From NCBI RefSeq assembly GCF_002865645.1, contig NW_020194627.1, forward strand, positions 1,054,001 to 1,118,000: 64,000 bases of DNA, given 5' to 3'. The notes beneath the pieces were generated by a model that was given only the letters and a program-made list of their open reading frames with translations, made no database searches and was not told the DNA's origin. The position numbers and the translations under genes are program-made. Positions 40,501 to 53,746 of this stretch are shown here, one piece after another (within the stretch, counting starts at the first letter, position 1; every line of letters starts with the position of its first letter). This DNA is from Hyaloscypha bicolor E. Taxonomy: Eukaryota; Ascomycota; Leotiomycetes; Helotiales; Hyaloscyphaceae.

Positions 40501-43280
40501 TAGAGGACCTAGTAAAGTATAAATAGTATATATAAAAAGTACTAGATTATTTATATTTTACTGGCCTCTAAGTAAATATTAAGAAATCGGAATTTAAAGT
40601 CATATATATAAAGTATTTGAGTTTTATTATCTCTATATCTAGTATTAAAGTAGATCTTAATAAAGTCGAGGTAATATATAACTAGTAATCCCTAAAGATA
40701 GTTAAGGGTATATAGTTCTTTCTCGGCTTCTATAACTTTTATAAATGCTTTATTAGAGAGTATGGGCAAATTACTAGATCTCTTATCTTACTTATAAAAA
40801 AGAGAATTCTCTTTAAGTAGTCCGAGTAATATTAAGAGGCTTTTACTTGCCTAAAGAAAGCTATAATTTCTACCCTAGTTCTATAATATTATAATCCAGA
40901 TCTGCCTATAATAGTAGAAATAGATATATCTAAAGAAATAGTTACTAGCCTATTTTCTTAATAAGACCCGGAAACAGGCCTTTAGTATCCTATAGCTTAT
41001 TTTTCCAAAATCATATTCCTAATAAAGCTTAATTATAATATATATAATAAGGAAATACTTACTATAGTACAAGTACTAGAGAAATAAAGAGCTAAGCTAG
41101 AGGGCTTTTAGGATATTTCCTTTAAGGTCTATTCTAATTACTGTGCCTTAAAGTACTTTATAATTACTAAGAAGCTCTTTTTTTAATAAGCGAGATGGGC
41201 TAAGCTCTTATCCTGCTATTACTTTAAGCTTATATATTATTCTGGAAAATTAAATAAGTAAGTAGATACTTTATTATAAAAATAAGATAAAGTAGATATT
41301 TAGGGCCAGATTAAGAAAAAGCTATAAACCCAAGTACTTCTCCCTAAAGATAAGATTAATCCGAAGATTATCCATAACTTATAGCTTATAGTAATACTTT
41401 ATAAAGTTAGCTTACTTAATCCGGAATTTGGCCCTAAAAACCAAGTATATACTAAAAACTTTCCGGAAAAGAATATCTTTATTAGAGGCATAATTCCCCT
41501 AAAAGAAGGTATTCTCTTAGAAGCTTTACTAGTAAACTCTGCTATAGTAGTCCCTATAGAAGTACTATTAGAAGCTCCCGCCGAGTATAGTAGTTTATAA
41601 CTTGTAAATAAGATCCTATAAAATAATTATATATTACCGGATCTAGAGAAGCTATATATAATAGCCTAAGCTAAAAGTAATATCTAAATATTATAAGATA
41701 GCCTTCTTTTATATTATGAGAGACTCTATATTACGAAGGATAAAATAATTCCCGAACTATTTTTGCGGACCGCCCTAATCCGTAAAGCATATAATAAACC
41801 CCTTTCTAGATATCCTAGACATATAAAGCTCCGTTAATTACTAAAGAAGTAATATTACTAGCTATTTATAGGCAAGGATATTAATTAATATTATAGTAAT
41901 TACTATACTTATAGGAGATTGCATATACCTAGAAATAAGAAGCCTAGTTTGCTTTATCTTTTTCTAGTTTCTAATTACCCCTAGTAATATATTACCGTGA
42001 ACTTTAAGAGCTACCTAGAAAGCAAATCGGGCCATAATATAGTTATTATATTCGTAAATTACTTATTTAAGTATCTAATTATAATTCCCGTATGAGATAT
42101 AATTATAGCCAAGTAACTAGTGCCTCTGTTTTTACTTTATATAATATGCCAAGTAAGTATTCCAGAAATAATTATATTAGATTAGGGACCCTAATTCATA
42201 TCCGATTTTTGAAGCGAATTCTATATAAGAATTAATATAAAACTCAAGCTCTTAATAGCTAATTATCCCCAAATAAATAGATAAATAGAGATTATTAATT
42301 AGTACTTTAATTAGAAATTACGTCTATATATTAACTATTACTAGGATAACTAGAATAAATAGGTTACTATAATTAATTATTAATAAGCCTCCCTTTAGTA
42401 TAAAACTATTAGCTAGTTCCCGTTTATAACTAAAAAGGGCTATGAGCCTCGTATTTCTCTAGACTAGAACTTTCCTATTAAAGCTAACTCACTTAAAGAG
42501 AAGCTAAATAGGGATAAAGCTAAAGTATTAGTAAATTAATTACATGAATTATAGTAACTTGCTTAAGGTAATATAGAGTAAGTACAAGAATAATATATAG
42601 TATAAGCTAATAAATATTACTATTAGATTAATTTCAAAGTCGGAGACAAGGTATGAGTTACTATAAAGTACTAGAAATCCAATTATCCGAGCCAGAAGCT
42701 AGGGAACTAAATAGAAGGCCCGTTTGAGATTCTAGAATAGCGTGGCTACTTGTTTCTCCTAAAACTACCGGAAACTATAAAGATATACCTAGTTTTTTAT
42801 ATAGAGAAGCTATAAAAAGATCCCTAGAATCCTTTACTAGGTTAAGCAAACCCGGAACCGCCCCTATTAATACTAGAGAATAGTAAATAAGAGTATAATA
42901 TTAAGCGAGTTATTATAATTAAGCTAGTAAGAAATAGGCTAAAGTATAGAATTTATTAGGTTAGTTAGGATAAGAATCTAGTATAGTATCTAGCTTTGGT
43001 ACTAAGTAATAGCCCCCTGGTTTTATAGAGTTTTTATAATAATAATATTAATATACTAGGATCTCTATAAAACCTATAATATTAGCTAGACTATATAAAA
43101 AATAATACTTATCTAGAACTATATGGAAATAATAATAAATCCTCCTAAGTGACATAGTAAAGGCGCCGGCCTTTTATATATAATATCTATATCCGAGATA
43201 CTAGTTTATTTTAGGAAGGAAAATAATACGAAATTAGATAAATTAATAGCTTTTATAAAGCTCGGGAATAAGCTTATTCT
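37582..43280 (+). pseudogene. Gypsy gag-pol remnant of the nested element
   Basis: An ATG at 37582 opens 65 intact codons of Gag N-terminus before the first stop. A CCHC zinc knuckle at 38809-38853 has lost three ligands (two Cys->Tyr, His->Tyr). The protease site near 39138 reads N-T-R-A instead of D-T/S-G-A. The RT motif at 40476-40487 reads Y-L-N-N instead of Y-x-D-D. RNase H follows around 40.9-41.1 kb and integrase about 41.75-42.4 kb, with GPF.IL and chromodomain-like text to about 43.2 kb. All changes are G->A or C->T, as RIP causes. Many TAA/TAG stand for Gln. The element encodes no working enzyme. Confidence 0.9.
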
Positions 43281-43294
43281 AAAGAGGGAAATAA

Positions 43295-43584
43295 TATTAT
43301 AATTTAGCTTTTAACTTTATTAGCTAATATAATTGCCCATATTCCGTTACTTATATCTTATTACTTCCTAGACGCACGTGACGCGGCCGCCTTACTAGGG
43401 AAGTAGGCTTGGAATATACTAGAGATATTTAGAAGGCTAAGCTCCTTCGGGACTAGTATATTATAGGATATATATATTCTCTCGCAGCCTCCTATATTTT
43501 AGTTTTTCTTTCCTTAGCTTTGAATCGTCTTTATAAGGGACCTTTTACCTTGCTTTCCAAGCCCTAAATGCCGTACCCATAATA
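43295..43584 (+). repeat. 3' LTR of nested Gypsy (290 bp)
   Basis: Preceded by the purine-rich tract AAAGAGGGAAATAA (probable polypurine tract). Differs from the 5' LTR almost only by transitions. Confidence 0.92.
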
Positions 43585-46500
43585 AGTTCTGGCTTATTTA
43601 ATTCTATTTAAGGTTATATCTAGATTTTAAAGGTATTTAAATATAAAATACCGAATTCCAGGTAAAATAAGCTACTTATTATAGTCTATATAATGTTTCT
43701 TAACTCTAATATTATTAATAAATAGTATAGTAATTTTAGGAAATAGATTTTCCAGAATAATTATAATAATTCATATAAATTATATAACGGAATTAGTAAT
43801 TCCCTGAGATAATATAATTATTTTTAATAGCCTTAGAAATATTATAAATATAATTAAATCTCTATTTCGAGTATCTAGTATAAGTTAATTATATTTAGAA
43901 AAGAAATTAATTAGAGAAATATAAATATATCTAGTAAATTCTTCCGAGATTTTATTAGTAAATAGGAATAAGTTAGTATCTTATAAGATTACTAAATTTA
44001 TCTTTATAATAGTATTAATTAGTTTATAAGTTCTAGTAATCTTTTTTATAACTAAGAATTATAAATTTTAGTAAGGTCTATTATATTTCTTAAGAATTTT
44101 ATAATTTAGATATTTTAATAATATTTTTATTATTACTAATACTAGAGCTTTAGAATATAAGAAATTCTTCTCTTATTAGGCTTTATATTTAATAGTCTTA
44201 ATTAGAATAGATAGGCTAATATTTTTATAGACTTTTCCTATTTCTTTCTAATTAAATATAATTATATTTTTTTAATTAATTATTAATTCTTGAAATATAG
44301 CTAGTTTTTTTTCCTAGAGCTAATTACTAATATCTAATTATTTAAGATATTCCGGAATAAGTTATAAACTTTTTAAAATAGCTAATATTTTTAATAAAAA
44401 ATAGTTCTTATATTTCCTAGTATATTTCTATAAGTATTCTCTAGCTTTAGATTTCTTAAACTAGTTTAGATATTTACTAGGGCCTTTTTTAGTTCTATTA
44501 TTAGTATTTACTAATTAAATTTTCTTATTCTTTATTTTATATACTCTTATAACTAGAAATAAACTATAGTTATTATTTTTTTCTTTAAGAACTATAACTA
44601 TTTTTTCTAGTATTCTTTTTATCTAATCTCTAGAATTTATAATCTTTTTACTTGGCTTCTTTCTAGTTAGATATAAAAAGTACTTTTTTATCCGGTATTT
44701 TAATATATTTTTCTTAAGCTTTTATATATTCCAGAATTCTTTCTAGTCTTGGGTTTAATATTTCTTAGTTTCGGGAATATATTTCTTTATTATTAGGAAA
44801 TATTACTTTATTTCTTTTTTAGAAATATCTTTATTTAATACTTTTTTTACTTTCTTTTTTATTAAATCCGGAATTACTTTTAATAATATTTTAATTAGAA
44901 TCTTTTCTGCTTTAGTTTCTCTAAAAATATTATTAATTTCCTGAATTTCTAAACTCAAAATAAAAGAATTTATAAAAAATCCTAATATTTTTCTATTTTC
45001 TCTAATATTATTACTAGTTATAATATTAGATTCTATTTTTCTTTTTTACTTTTAGTTTCCTATTCTATATTACTTAATTTCTTAATTCTAGAAACTTAAT
45101 ATTTTTAAACTATTACTTTTTTCTATTTTCTAATATTTTTTAAAAATAAAATAATTATAATAGTATAAGTATTCTAGTTATTTTTAGAATTAGTAAATCT
45201 TCTATTTTATAAACTATTACTTTTATATATAATATTTATTTTTATTTTTACTAAGAATAATTAATTAAATAGGATTTTTAGAACTTCTTTAATTAGGAAA
45301 AATATATTTTTATATCCTATTTTATTTATAACCTTAGCTCTAAGCTTTATTATTTCTATAAATCCAAATTTAGCCCTAGTAATAATAAATATTTAATAAT
45401 TTATAATATTATATATTATTTTACTAATATTTCTAGAAATATTTTTAGAGAAAATATTAATTTTAGTTCTAGTATTAATTATTCTTTTATATTTAATACT
45501 TTTTTAAGGTTCTTAAAATATAAATTAGAGATATAATAATTATATAATATATTTATAAGCTAGTAATATTCGAATATTAATACTATTACTTTTAAATTAA
45601 ATAATTCTATTAATATTAAATACCTAAACTAGTATTTCTAATTTCTTAAATATTCTATTTATTATATAAGCTATAGCTATTAGTTCCGCAGGTTTTCTAA
45701 TATATTTAATTATATTTAATATAATAGTATTTCCTATTTATAAGATAGTAAAATAGGAAGTATTATTCTTAATTTATTAATTCTAAAATATAGTAGCTAG
45801 ATCTAGTGTTTTTAAGGTATTAATAAGTATTTTTATTTCTTTCTAAGTTTTTGGGAATAGAATAGTTACTTTCTTTAGTAACCTTATTAAAATATTATTA
45901 ATTTTAGGAGTCTTATACTTATTATAATTAAAAGTATACTAAGTTCCTAATTTATCTAGTTTATTTCCGGAAATATTAATATCTATATTCTTAGCTAGGC
46001 TATTTCCTTATTTATTATTTCTTAAAGTAGTATTTTTTTAGCCTCTTATATAAAGTAGTTTTTTTTCTATTCTGGCTTATTTTCAGAAAATCTTTTTAGC
46101 TATTTTTATTTCTTTTTCTTTTTTCTTTAATAAGAAACCTATTATAATATTAATAGAAATACTATTTATAGCTAAATCTTAGTACTATTTATTAATTTCA
46201 GAACCTAAAGTATTAGTAATTCTAATATAATTTCCTCTAAAGTAAAGTAGTTATTTAAATTCTCTAGATATAACTTATTTATTTTTATATATAGATTCTA
46301 ATTAGCTAGTTTTCTTTTCTCTTTCTTGCCTAGTAAACTAGGTATTTCTTATTAATTTCTAGATATTTTTAGGTCAAGTATTTAAGTTATAATTAAATTC
46401 TTTTTTTTAGATTTAGGAAATAATTTAGTTAAACTACTAGTATTTATTAGTAAGAAAAAAGAAAATACTTTTTTATCTAGGCTTAAATAGCTCTTTATAT

Positions 46501-48868
46501 TATTTTTTATTAAATTAGTAAGTATATTTATAATTTATAAGTTCTTTTATTAATAAGTAATAAAACTAAAAAATATAGATATATTCTAGATTAATATTAT
46601 TATTCTTATTCTTATTATAGTACTTATAGTAAATTTATTCTCTTAGTTCTAGGTCTATATTATAGGCTATATTAACTTAAATAGTATTTTGTAATTATAC
46701 TTAAAACTAATTTCCTCTAGAATATAATTATCTAGATCTTTTACTTATTCTAGCTTAATTACTATAGCTATTATAGTATTCTTTATAATCTCTATTATAA
46801 CTTCTAGTATATTTACCCTAAAGATTCGAATTATACTTACTAGGCTATTAATACTATTATATTTATTATAGTTAGCTAGGCTATATAAATAGGCTATAAA
46901 TATTTTCCCGAATTATAATAATAATTATATTAAGTTATTTTTATAAGTCTTTTTGAGTTATAATAATAATAAATAGTTTTTCTAGATTTCTTACTAGCTA
47001 GTTAATATTATTTCTTTTAGGTTTACTATTTTTAATAAGTTTTATATAATTAGCTATAGGCTAGGTTCTTTTCTTATTTATACCTATAATAGCTTTAGGA
47101 AATATAATAGAAGAAATTAGTAAAAAATTATTATTTTCTAGTTTAGGAATTATATTATAGACTATTATATTTAAGTATTCTTATCTAAATCTAAATATAT
47201 CTAGATTATTAGTAATATTAAAATAATATTTCTTCTTTTTATATTAATAGGATATTATTACTTTTTTATATATCTTATTATATTTATAAGTAAAAATATT
47301 TATAGGCTCAAAATTCGTATTCTTAAGAATATAATTTCTTACTAGAATAAATAATTCTTTTATAAACTCTTAGTACTAAATAATTTTATTTATTTCTTTT
47401 TTTTTTAATAATTCTTTTAATATTTTATTAAATATATTAATATAAGACTTGGAAAGAATTTCTCTATTCTAGGCTTATATAATAATTTAATTAAGAAAGT
47501 TATAGCTAATTTTAAGTATTTCCTAGTTATATTCTCGGAATTTCTTTAATAAGGCCTTAAAGAACTTAGTTTTCTAGTAATCTCCTGGGTTATTAATATA
47601 GTACTCTAGTATAGCCTTAATCTAATTCTTATAAATAAGAGAAATATAATAAATAATTCTTTTTTTTATTAGTATTATTAGGAATATAATAGTTCTTATA
47701 TATATCTATATATTATTTTAAGAATATAGAGATATTACTTTCCTAAAACTATAATACTCTAGGAACTCTTATAAATAATAGATTTAAATCCGGTATTAGT
47801 ATATATTTATTCTTAGTTATATTAATTTTAATACTTTTTTTTATAATTAATTATAAAGTTTCTATATCTAAGATTTCTATTAATAAGATTCCTAAAAAAC
47901 TAACTTCCTGTTTAAGTATATCTTTTAGTTTAGGAACCGGAATTAGAAAGAAACTGGTTAATAATAATAAATATAATTAAGGTTTGAGTTTTAATATTAG
48001 TAATAATAAAGTAATAGCTTTTCTAGTCTTATTTCTATTACTTATATTTTCTTTTCTATTCTATTAGCTTAATATCTATAGTATTTCTCCTTATTTTTAC
48101 TAAACTAGGTATATTCTATAATATTATTAATAAATATAATAAAAATAATAATAATAAAAATAATAATAATAAAAATAATAATAATAAAAATAATTTTTCT
48201 AATTCTATTATTTTTCCTGATTTTTCTGAATTTTCCTTATTATCTTTATTTAGTAATCTTTCTTTTCTCTAGAGATTTCTCTAATTTATTTATATAATTT
48301 CTTATTTCTGATTTTTTTTAATTTTTTCTAATTTCTATTTATTATCTTATTTGAAATTAAGGATATTTTCTATTTTAGATATTCTTTTTAGATTTAGGAA
48401 TAAGCTTTATTACTAAGATTAAAGCTATTTTAATTCCGATTTTTATTATAACTAAAAATAATATATAAATTAATAATATAATTTTATTTCCGAGTACTAA
48501 AATCTAATTCTAACTAAGGTCTAACTTATATTATTTTAGTATAATTTTTCTTATTTTATTTCCTTTATTTCTTTTCCTTTTATAATTAGCTTCTATTTCT
48601 ATTATTCTTATATATTATACTAGTAATTATATCTTATAGCTAATCCGTATTTAAGTTACTAGATATATTAGAAATTAATATAAGATACTAAAATTAATAC
48701 TTATATATCCTTAATATTTTAATCTTAGGCTTAAAGTATTATAATAGCCCTTTTCTCTTCTAATTTACTAAGCTAATAATTCGCCTTATAAATATTTTTT
48801 AGAACTTTATAAAAGTATTACCTTAATTATAAAGTTTCTATTCTTCTTATATTACTTATTATAAAATA

Positions 48869-49170
48869 TATAAGAGGGAAATTATAATAAAACAAAAACC
48901 TATATAAAGTATATTAGAGTATAAAATATAACTTAATAGTAAAATAATAAATTAAAAGCATAAATAGTAAAGTATAAATAGTATATAATATATAAAAGCT
49001 TAATTAATTAAATATTTATAAAGGATTATTTCTAAGTTTATAGAAAAACTAGCTTTCTTATATAATTTCTATAAGTTATATATAAAAGACTATAGCCTTT
49101 ACTATATGACCTAAACTTTAAAACTACTAAAATAATATAATTTTTAATAAGTATGGCCTGCCATATTATA
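48869..49170 (-). repeat. 5' LTR of 13-kb Gypsy copy B
   Basis: Matches 29265-29566 over its full length. Confidence 0.8.
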
Positions 49171-49565
49171 TTATATAATAAATATATATAATAGACTAGC
49201 CTAATAAGATAAGTCTTTTATCTAGTATTATTCTAGTATTATATTTTTATTTAATTAAGTAATAGTATTATTTAGTAAATAAAATAAGAAAAATTAAGAT
49301 CTTAAAAATATAACTAGTTTATTATTATAAAAAATTAGTATTTAGCTAGTTTTATATAAGCCCTAATTTATTTTTATTAGAACTATTTAATAAATACTTA
49401 TATTATTTAATTATTATTAAATAAATCTTAATTTATTATTATTATATAATAGCTATTTATAATTATTTATATTATTTATAAATATATATTTTATTTTATT
49501 TAAATTTTTAAAATATTATACTATTTATAAATATTTATAAGTAATATAAGTAATATAAATAGTTT
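49171..49565. other. AT-rich spacer, nothing recognised
   Basis: Almost pure A/T with TATTTATAAATA-like palindromic runs. No frame, RNA or repeat boundary seen. Confidence 0.5.
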
Positions 49566-50680
49566 TTTATTATACTAGAATTATAAAATTAATAGAAGTA
49601 GCTAGAGCTATTATAAACTAATTTATTATAGCTATATAGTATTTAATATTATTCTTGAGTTTAATATTATAAAACTTAGTATTCTTAAAAATAGCTTTAT
49701 TATAATTATAAATATTTTTCTAATAGCTTTTTATAATAATATTAATATCTAAAAATAAGATATTAGACTTCTTAGCCTATTTATATAATTCTTTAATAAT
49801 AATATAGTTTTTAGTTTCTAGAATCTTTATAATAAAAATAAAGAATTCTATTTTTATAAACTTATTTATAAATTCTCTAGAAATACTAATAAGATATTTA
49901 GTTCGAGAAAAGCTATTAATAAAATAACCTAAACTAGTAAGAGCTTTATTAGAAGCCTTAGTAAAAATTAATATAGTTTCTAGTTATATAATATTTTGGA
50001 AAATTAATCTATTATAATTTTTCTTTATTATATTCTTTCTAGTAATCTTATTACTAGTATATATATAAGACTTATAAGATTATAGGATAGGGCTTAAAAG
50101 TAATAATTAGATTACTAGCTTATAAGTACTTATTATTCTAGAACTTAGTTAAAGAATAGCCTTTATTTAAGATTCTTTAATTTTCGGGTTTTTAGAAGAA
50201 TTTCTAATATATTACTAATATATATTTATAAAGATATAAATATCTAATTCTTCTAAGAATTCTAAAGCTTTTTGCTTTTATTATTCTAAAGTCTATTACT
50301 TATATTTCTAAGGTTCTATTATTTTAGTAATACTTATATTTCTAATAATTCTAAATTAGTTTATTTAAAATTCTTTATAAAATTAAAAAAAAGTAAGCTT
50401 TAAATACTATTATAGATATAGTATTTAGGGCTTAAAAAGTAAGGTAAAAGGTTTTTTATAAAAATAATTTAAAGCTAAAAAAGAGAAAACTAGAATATGA
50501 AAAACTATAAGAAAATATATATATTTTATAATATACTAGTTCTAAAAAAGCTAGCCTTCTAAATATTTCTAGTATATTTCAAGTATATTTCTCTAATATA
50601 GTAGCTATATTATATATATCTAGAAAGTATTTAGTATCTAGTAAGATATTTCAAATACCAGGTATTTGAGAATTATAATA
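49566..50680 (-). mobile_element. 5' fragment of the 6.7-kb Gypsy family, minus strand
   Basis: The reverse complement follows the nested element from its LTR through the leader and gag start to about the equivalent of 38.0 kb, then stops. The LTR occupies 50408-50680 (about 273 bp). Its first ~90 bp differ from the 290-bp LTRs and carry AGATACTAAATACT-like subrepeats. Strongly RIP-mutated; no coding potential. Confidence 0.75.
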
Positions 50681-51199
50681 TTTATAATAAGAATCCCGAA
50701 TAGCTAGAACTATTCTAGAATCTCTTTTATTAATTAAACTATATTAAAAATAATATATTATTAAAACTATATAATATAAATAGAAATTCTTTAAATTATA
50801 TATAAAAGAATTTTAATTTTTAATATATAACTTATAATTTGAGAATTTAATAAAAACTTTTAAAAGTCAGAAATAAGCTTATTTTAAAAAAAGAAATAAT
50901 ATTATAGTTATTATAATATATAATACTAATAAGAATTAAACTAGAACTAATAAGATATTTAGTATCTAAGTAAAGTATCTAATATTTAAATAAGGCATTT
51001 AATATTTAAATATAATATCTATAATTATCTAATAATTATATATAATTCCGAGTTTAAACTAGTATATAAACTTGTATATAACTTATAATTATTTAGATCC
51101 GAGATTTCTTTAAGATTTTCTTTTCTCTTTAGTTTTAAATTATTAAAATAAAAATAGTCTAATTATATTTTCTAGATTCTAGATTTTATATTTATAATA
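50681..51199 (+). mobile_element. 3' end fragment of the same Gypsy family, plus strand
   Basis: Contains the end of the pol frame and the AAAAAAAGAAATAA polypurine-like tract as at 43.28 kb, then an LTR at 50900-51199 with U3 subrepeats near 50970-51010. It abuts minus-strand gag sequence of another copy on its right, so the copies are nested or rearranged. Confidence 0.65.
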
Positions 51200-51363
51200 T
51201 AAAATAGCTTTTTTAAGATTTTTCTAATAACTAATAATAATTAAATTAATATTTAAAAATAAATAATTAGCTTTCTTAGCTTATTTATATAGTTTTTTAA
51301 TAATAATAAGCTAATTAATATATATGAGTTTTTTAATAAAAAAATAAGTCTTTTCTTTAATAA

Positions 51364-51508
51364 ATTATTATATATATAGGTACTAAAAAGCTTAGCTTTA
51401 CTTACTTAGTAACCCCTTTTATTTAGCTAGATCCAGAGGCTCCTTTTAGAGCTTCTTTTAATTAGATAACCACTTATATAAATCACTATTCCTTACTATT
51501 TTATAATA
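51364..51508 (+). repeat. 5' LTR of the gag-only element (145 bp)
   Basis: Direct repeat of 53064-53208; a possible primer-binding region follows at 51509 (GTTATAAGCCTGG). Confidence 0.75.
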
Positions 51509-51749
51509 GTTATAAGCCTGGTATACTAGCTATATACCTCTATTAGTAATTAGTAAGTATTCTAGTAATTGCGGTTTATTCTTACTACGATTATAACTGC
51601 CAGAAAAATATATTTTACCTGGTTTTCTCATCCTTTATTTCTCTCTTTAGAATAGTAGCTCTACTAGTCTCCGATATATGCCTTACTAATTACAGGAGCT
51701 TCCCTGTATAGTATATAGAGCTTAAAATTAATTCCACCTTTCGAAACAT

Positions 51750-52779
51750 ATAATACCTCGTTAATCCTAATATTTCAGAAGCTCCTCACCTACTCTCTAT
51801 AGAGCCCTCTCTACCTCTCATAATTAATTAAATAATTGAGTAATCGAATATCGAGCGAAATACTCTATTAGTAATATGGGATACGAATAGGAGGCCAGAA
51901 GCAGAAAAGGAAGTATAACTAAAAGCTCTATATCCAGCTTGTTTTAATAATATTAAGAAAGAATACTCATTCAGGCTCAAGAAGTATACTATTAAGTAAT
52001 CGAATTAGTTAATGCAAAGCTCTCGGTATTAGAATATCTGGGATTAGGTATACCGTACGATTAAACCGGCTCTGCTCGCACTATACCTTGAGTTACTCGT
52101 TTCCTAGCAAAGGCTCTCTCTTCAGAATATTATACGAGCTCTTTGTAATAAATTCCAGCCATCGGAGAACAATACGCAAGAACAAGTAAGGGAGGATTAT
52201 AACAGAATTCTGGATTGTAGCAGAATAGGTTTAGAATCTCCCAAAGCCTGGATTAATAATTAGTACCAAGCTCTCGTATAAGCTCAAACCTACCGAGTTA
52301 CAGAAGTCGAAGGATTCCTGGTAATTAAGGACTTTCTTCAAGTAGTAGCAGCCAAGTTTATACCTATTTGGGGAGTACAGTAACTCGCTTTGGTAATTGA
52401 GGCTAATATACTTGGAGAGCCCGTTTATATACTCGAGTAATACGGAAGGATCTTTGAGGCCCTAATTCAGCAAAACGAATACTCTTTACTTGGGATCTTT
52501 GCTTCTCTTACTAGACGATCTGATTCGCAAGGCCACTCGTACCCTTATAAGGAAACAAGAGCGGAAAAGCACCCGTAGAAGCCCGTTAATTGCTCTATTC
52601 TAGAGCTTGCAACCACTAGTTCCTGTACTAGGAAACTTAATCTATAGCCTACGGACGAGCAATTAAAGGATATACGAGAACATCTCGTAGTAAAGGGATA
52701 CAAGAAGCTATATGGATAGCTTGAGAAGAAGGATTAGATAAAGAAGGGAACGAAGCTACCAGGGCATTTTGAATACTAA
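51750..52779 (+). pseudogene. Copia-type gag remnant
   Basis: One plus-strand frame is readable for over 300 codons to a stop at 52777-52779. It reads through sparse stops where Gln or Trp is expected, for example in AWINN-stop-YQALV and IWGVQ-stop-LAL. Near the C-terminus, the pattern HSYPYK...KHP-stop-KPVNC fits a degenerate Cys/His knuckle with two Cys->Tyr changes. I assign it to the Copia gag family by overall resemblance and knuckle position. The start codon is not identifiable. Confidence 0.6.
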
Positions 52780-53063
52780 TAGTACATATAATATAGTTTC
52801 CTGGCTTTGGGCTTGCGGAGCCGTCCGGGGCTGGAGCTAGGCTTTTTTGGGAACTGAGTATACTACCGGAAACATCTGAGGACACTCTGCTTCCTACTTC
52901 TTTTGGTTCTATTAGCTTAATATAAGGCATTAGGGAATAACGGTTTCTTAGCTCTTAATTAGGGGAGATAGACTATACACATACTTCTTTTGGCTAGGGG
53001 TACTCCGTGGGAGTACTTTACTAGCTATTTCTTTTATATATAGAATTAGAAGCCTCTGGGGGG

Positions 53064-53208
53064 TATATTATATATACGGGTACTAGGGAGCTTAGCTTCG
53101 CTTACTCAGTGGCCCCTTTTATTTAGCTAGATCCAGAGGCTTCTTTTAGAGCTTCTTTTAATTAGATAATCACTTATATAAATTACTATTCCTTACTATT
53201 TTATAATA
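53064..53208 (+). repeat. 3' LTR of the gag-only element (145 bp)
   Basis: Less mutated than the 5' LTR (TACTAGGGAG versus TACTAAAAAG), differing by G->A and C->T. Confidence 0.75.
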
Positions 53209-53746
53209 TAGATTTATTTAAAAACTCTCTAGAAATATTAATAGAATATTTAATTTAAAAAGAATTACTAATAAAATAACTTAAACTAATAAATGCCTTA
53301 GAAAAAGTTAATATTATTTCGAATTATATAATATTCTAAAAAATTAACCTATTATATTTTTCTTTATTATATTCTCTCTAATAGTTTTATTACTAGTATA
53401 TATATAGGGCCTATAAGATTATAGAATAAGACTTAAAAGTAATAGTTAGATTACTAGCCTATAAGTATCTATTATTCTAGAACTTAATTAAAGAATAGCC
53501 TTTATTTAAAGTTCTTTAATTTTCGGGTTTTTAAAAGAAGTTTCTAATATATTATTAATATATATTTATAAAAATATAAATACCTGATTTCTTTAAGGGT
53601 TCTAAAGCTTTTTACTTTTATTATTCTAGAGTCTATTACTTGTATTTCTAAGGTTCTATTATCTTAATAATATTTATATTTCTAATAGTTCTAAATTAGT
53701 TTATTTGAAATCCTCTATAAAATTAAAAGAAGTAAGCTTTAAATAC

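Larger units (their letters stand above)
36860..43584 (+). mobile_element. Nested full-length Ty3/Gypsy retrotransposon (6725 bp)
   Basis: Perfect AGTTC target duplication at 36855-36859 and 43585-43589. The uninterrupted site is visible in copy A near 20.53 kb, where AGTTC occurs once. The 290-bp LTRs (36860-37149, 43295-43584) begin TATTAT and end ATAATA. The internal order is gag with zinc knuckle, protease, RT, RNase H, integrase, chromodomain-like tail. It is less RIP-mutated than its host element: GC-rich blocks survive and codons are readable, so it is a later insertion. Fragments of the same family occur at 49.6-54.0 kb. Confidence 0.93.
34220..48800 (-). pseudogene. Gypsy gag-pol remnant, copy B (interrupted at 36860-43589)
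   Basis: RNase H and integrase parts correspond to about 36.85-34.22 kb. The gag and RT side resumes at 43590. Heavily RIP-mutated; no intact catalytic motif could be read. Confidence 0.55.
29265..49170 (-). mobile_element. Very long Gypsy-type LTR retrotransposon, copy B, split by a nested Gypsy element
   Basis: Second copy of the element at 13033-26070. It has 302-bp LTRs at 29265-29566 and 48869-49170, and its interior can be followed base by base against copy A with mainly C/T and G/A differences and a few short indels. Subtracting the nested 6725-bp element and its 5-bp duplication leaves 13,176 bp. The insertion falls between RT and RNase H coding parts (copy A equivalent about 20.54 kb). 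A 15-bp AT microsatellite is longer here (about 48129-48190) than in copy A. Confidence 0.82.
51364..53208 (+). mobile_element. Small non-autonomous Copia-like element with gag remnant only (1845 bp)
   Basis: Two 145-bp direct repeats (51364-51508, 53064-53208) are exactly 1700 bp apart. A CTCTGGGGGG purine tract sits just before the right repeat, as expected for a polypurine tract. The 1.55-kb interior carries a broken gag frame and no protease, integrase or RT. The layout matches what plants have as TR-GAG elements (LTR elements keeping only gag). It sits inside a Gypsy gag. RIP is present but mild, so it is a late arrival. No target duplication could be read with confidence. Confidence 0.75.

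Noticed and set aside
52649..52930. 93-codon minus-strand frame
   Set aside because: Lies antisense across the end of the Copia-type gag remnant and its 3' flank; no similarity noticed.
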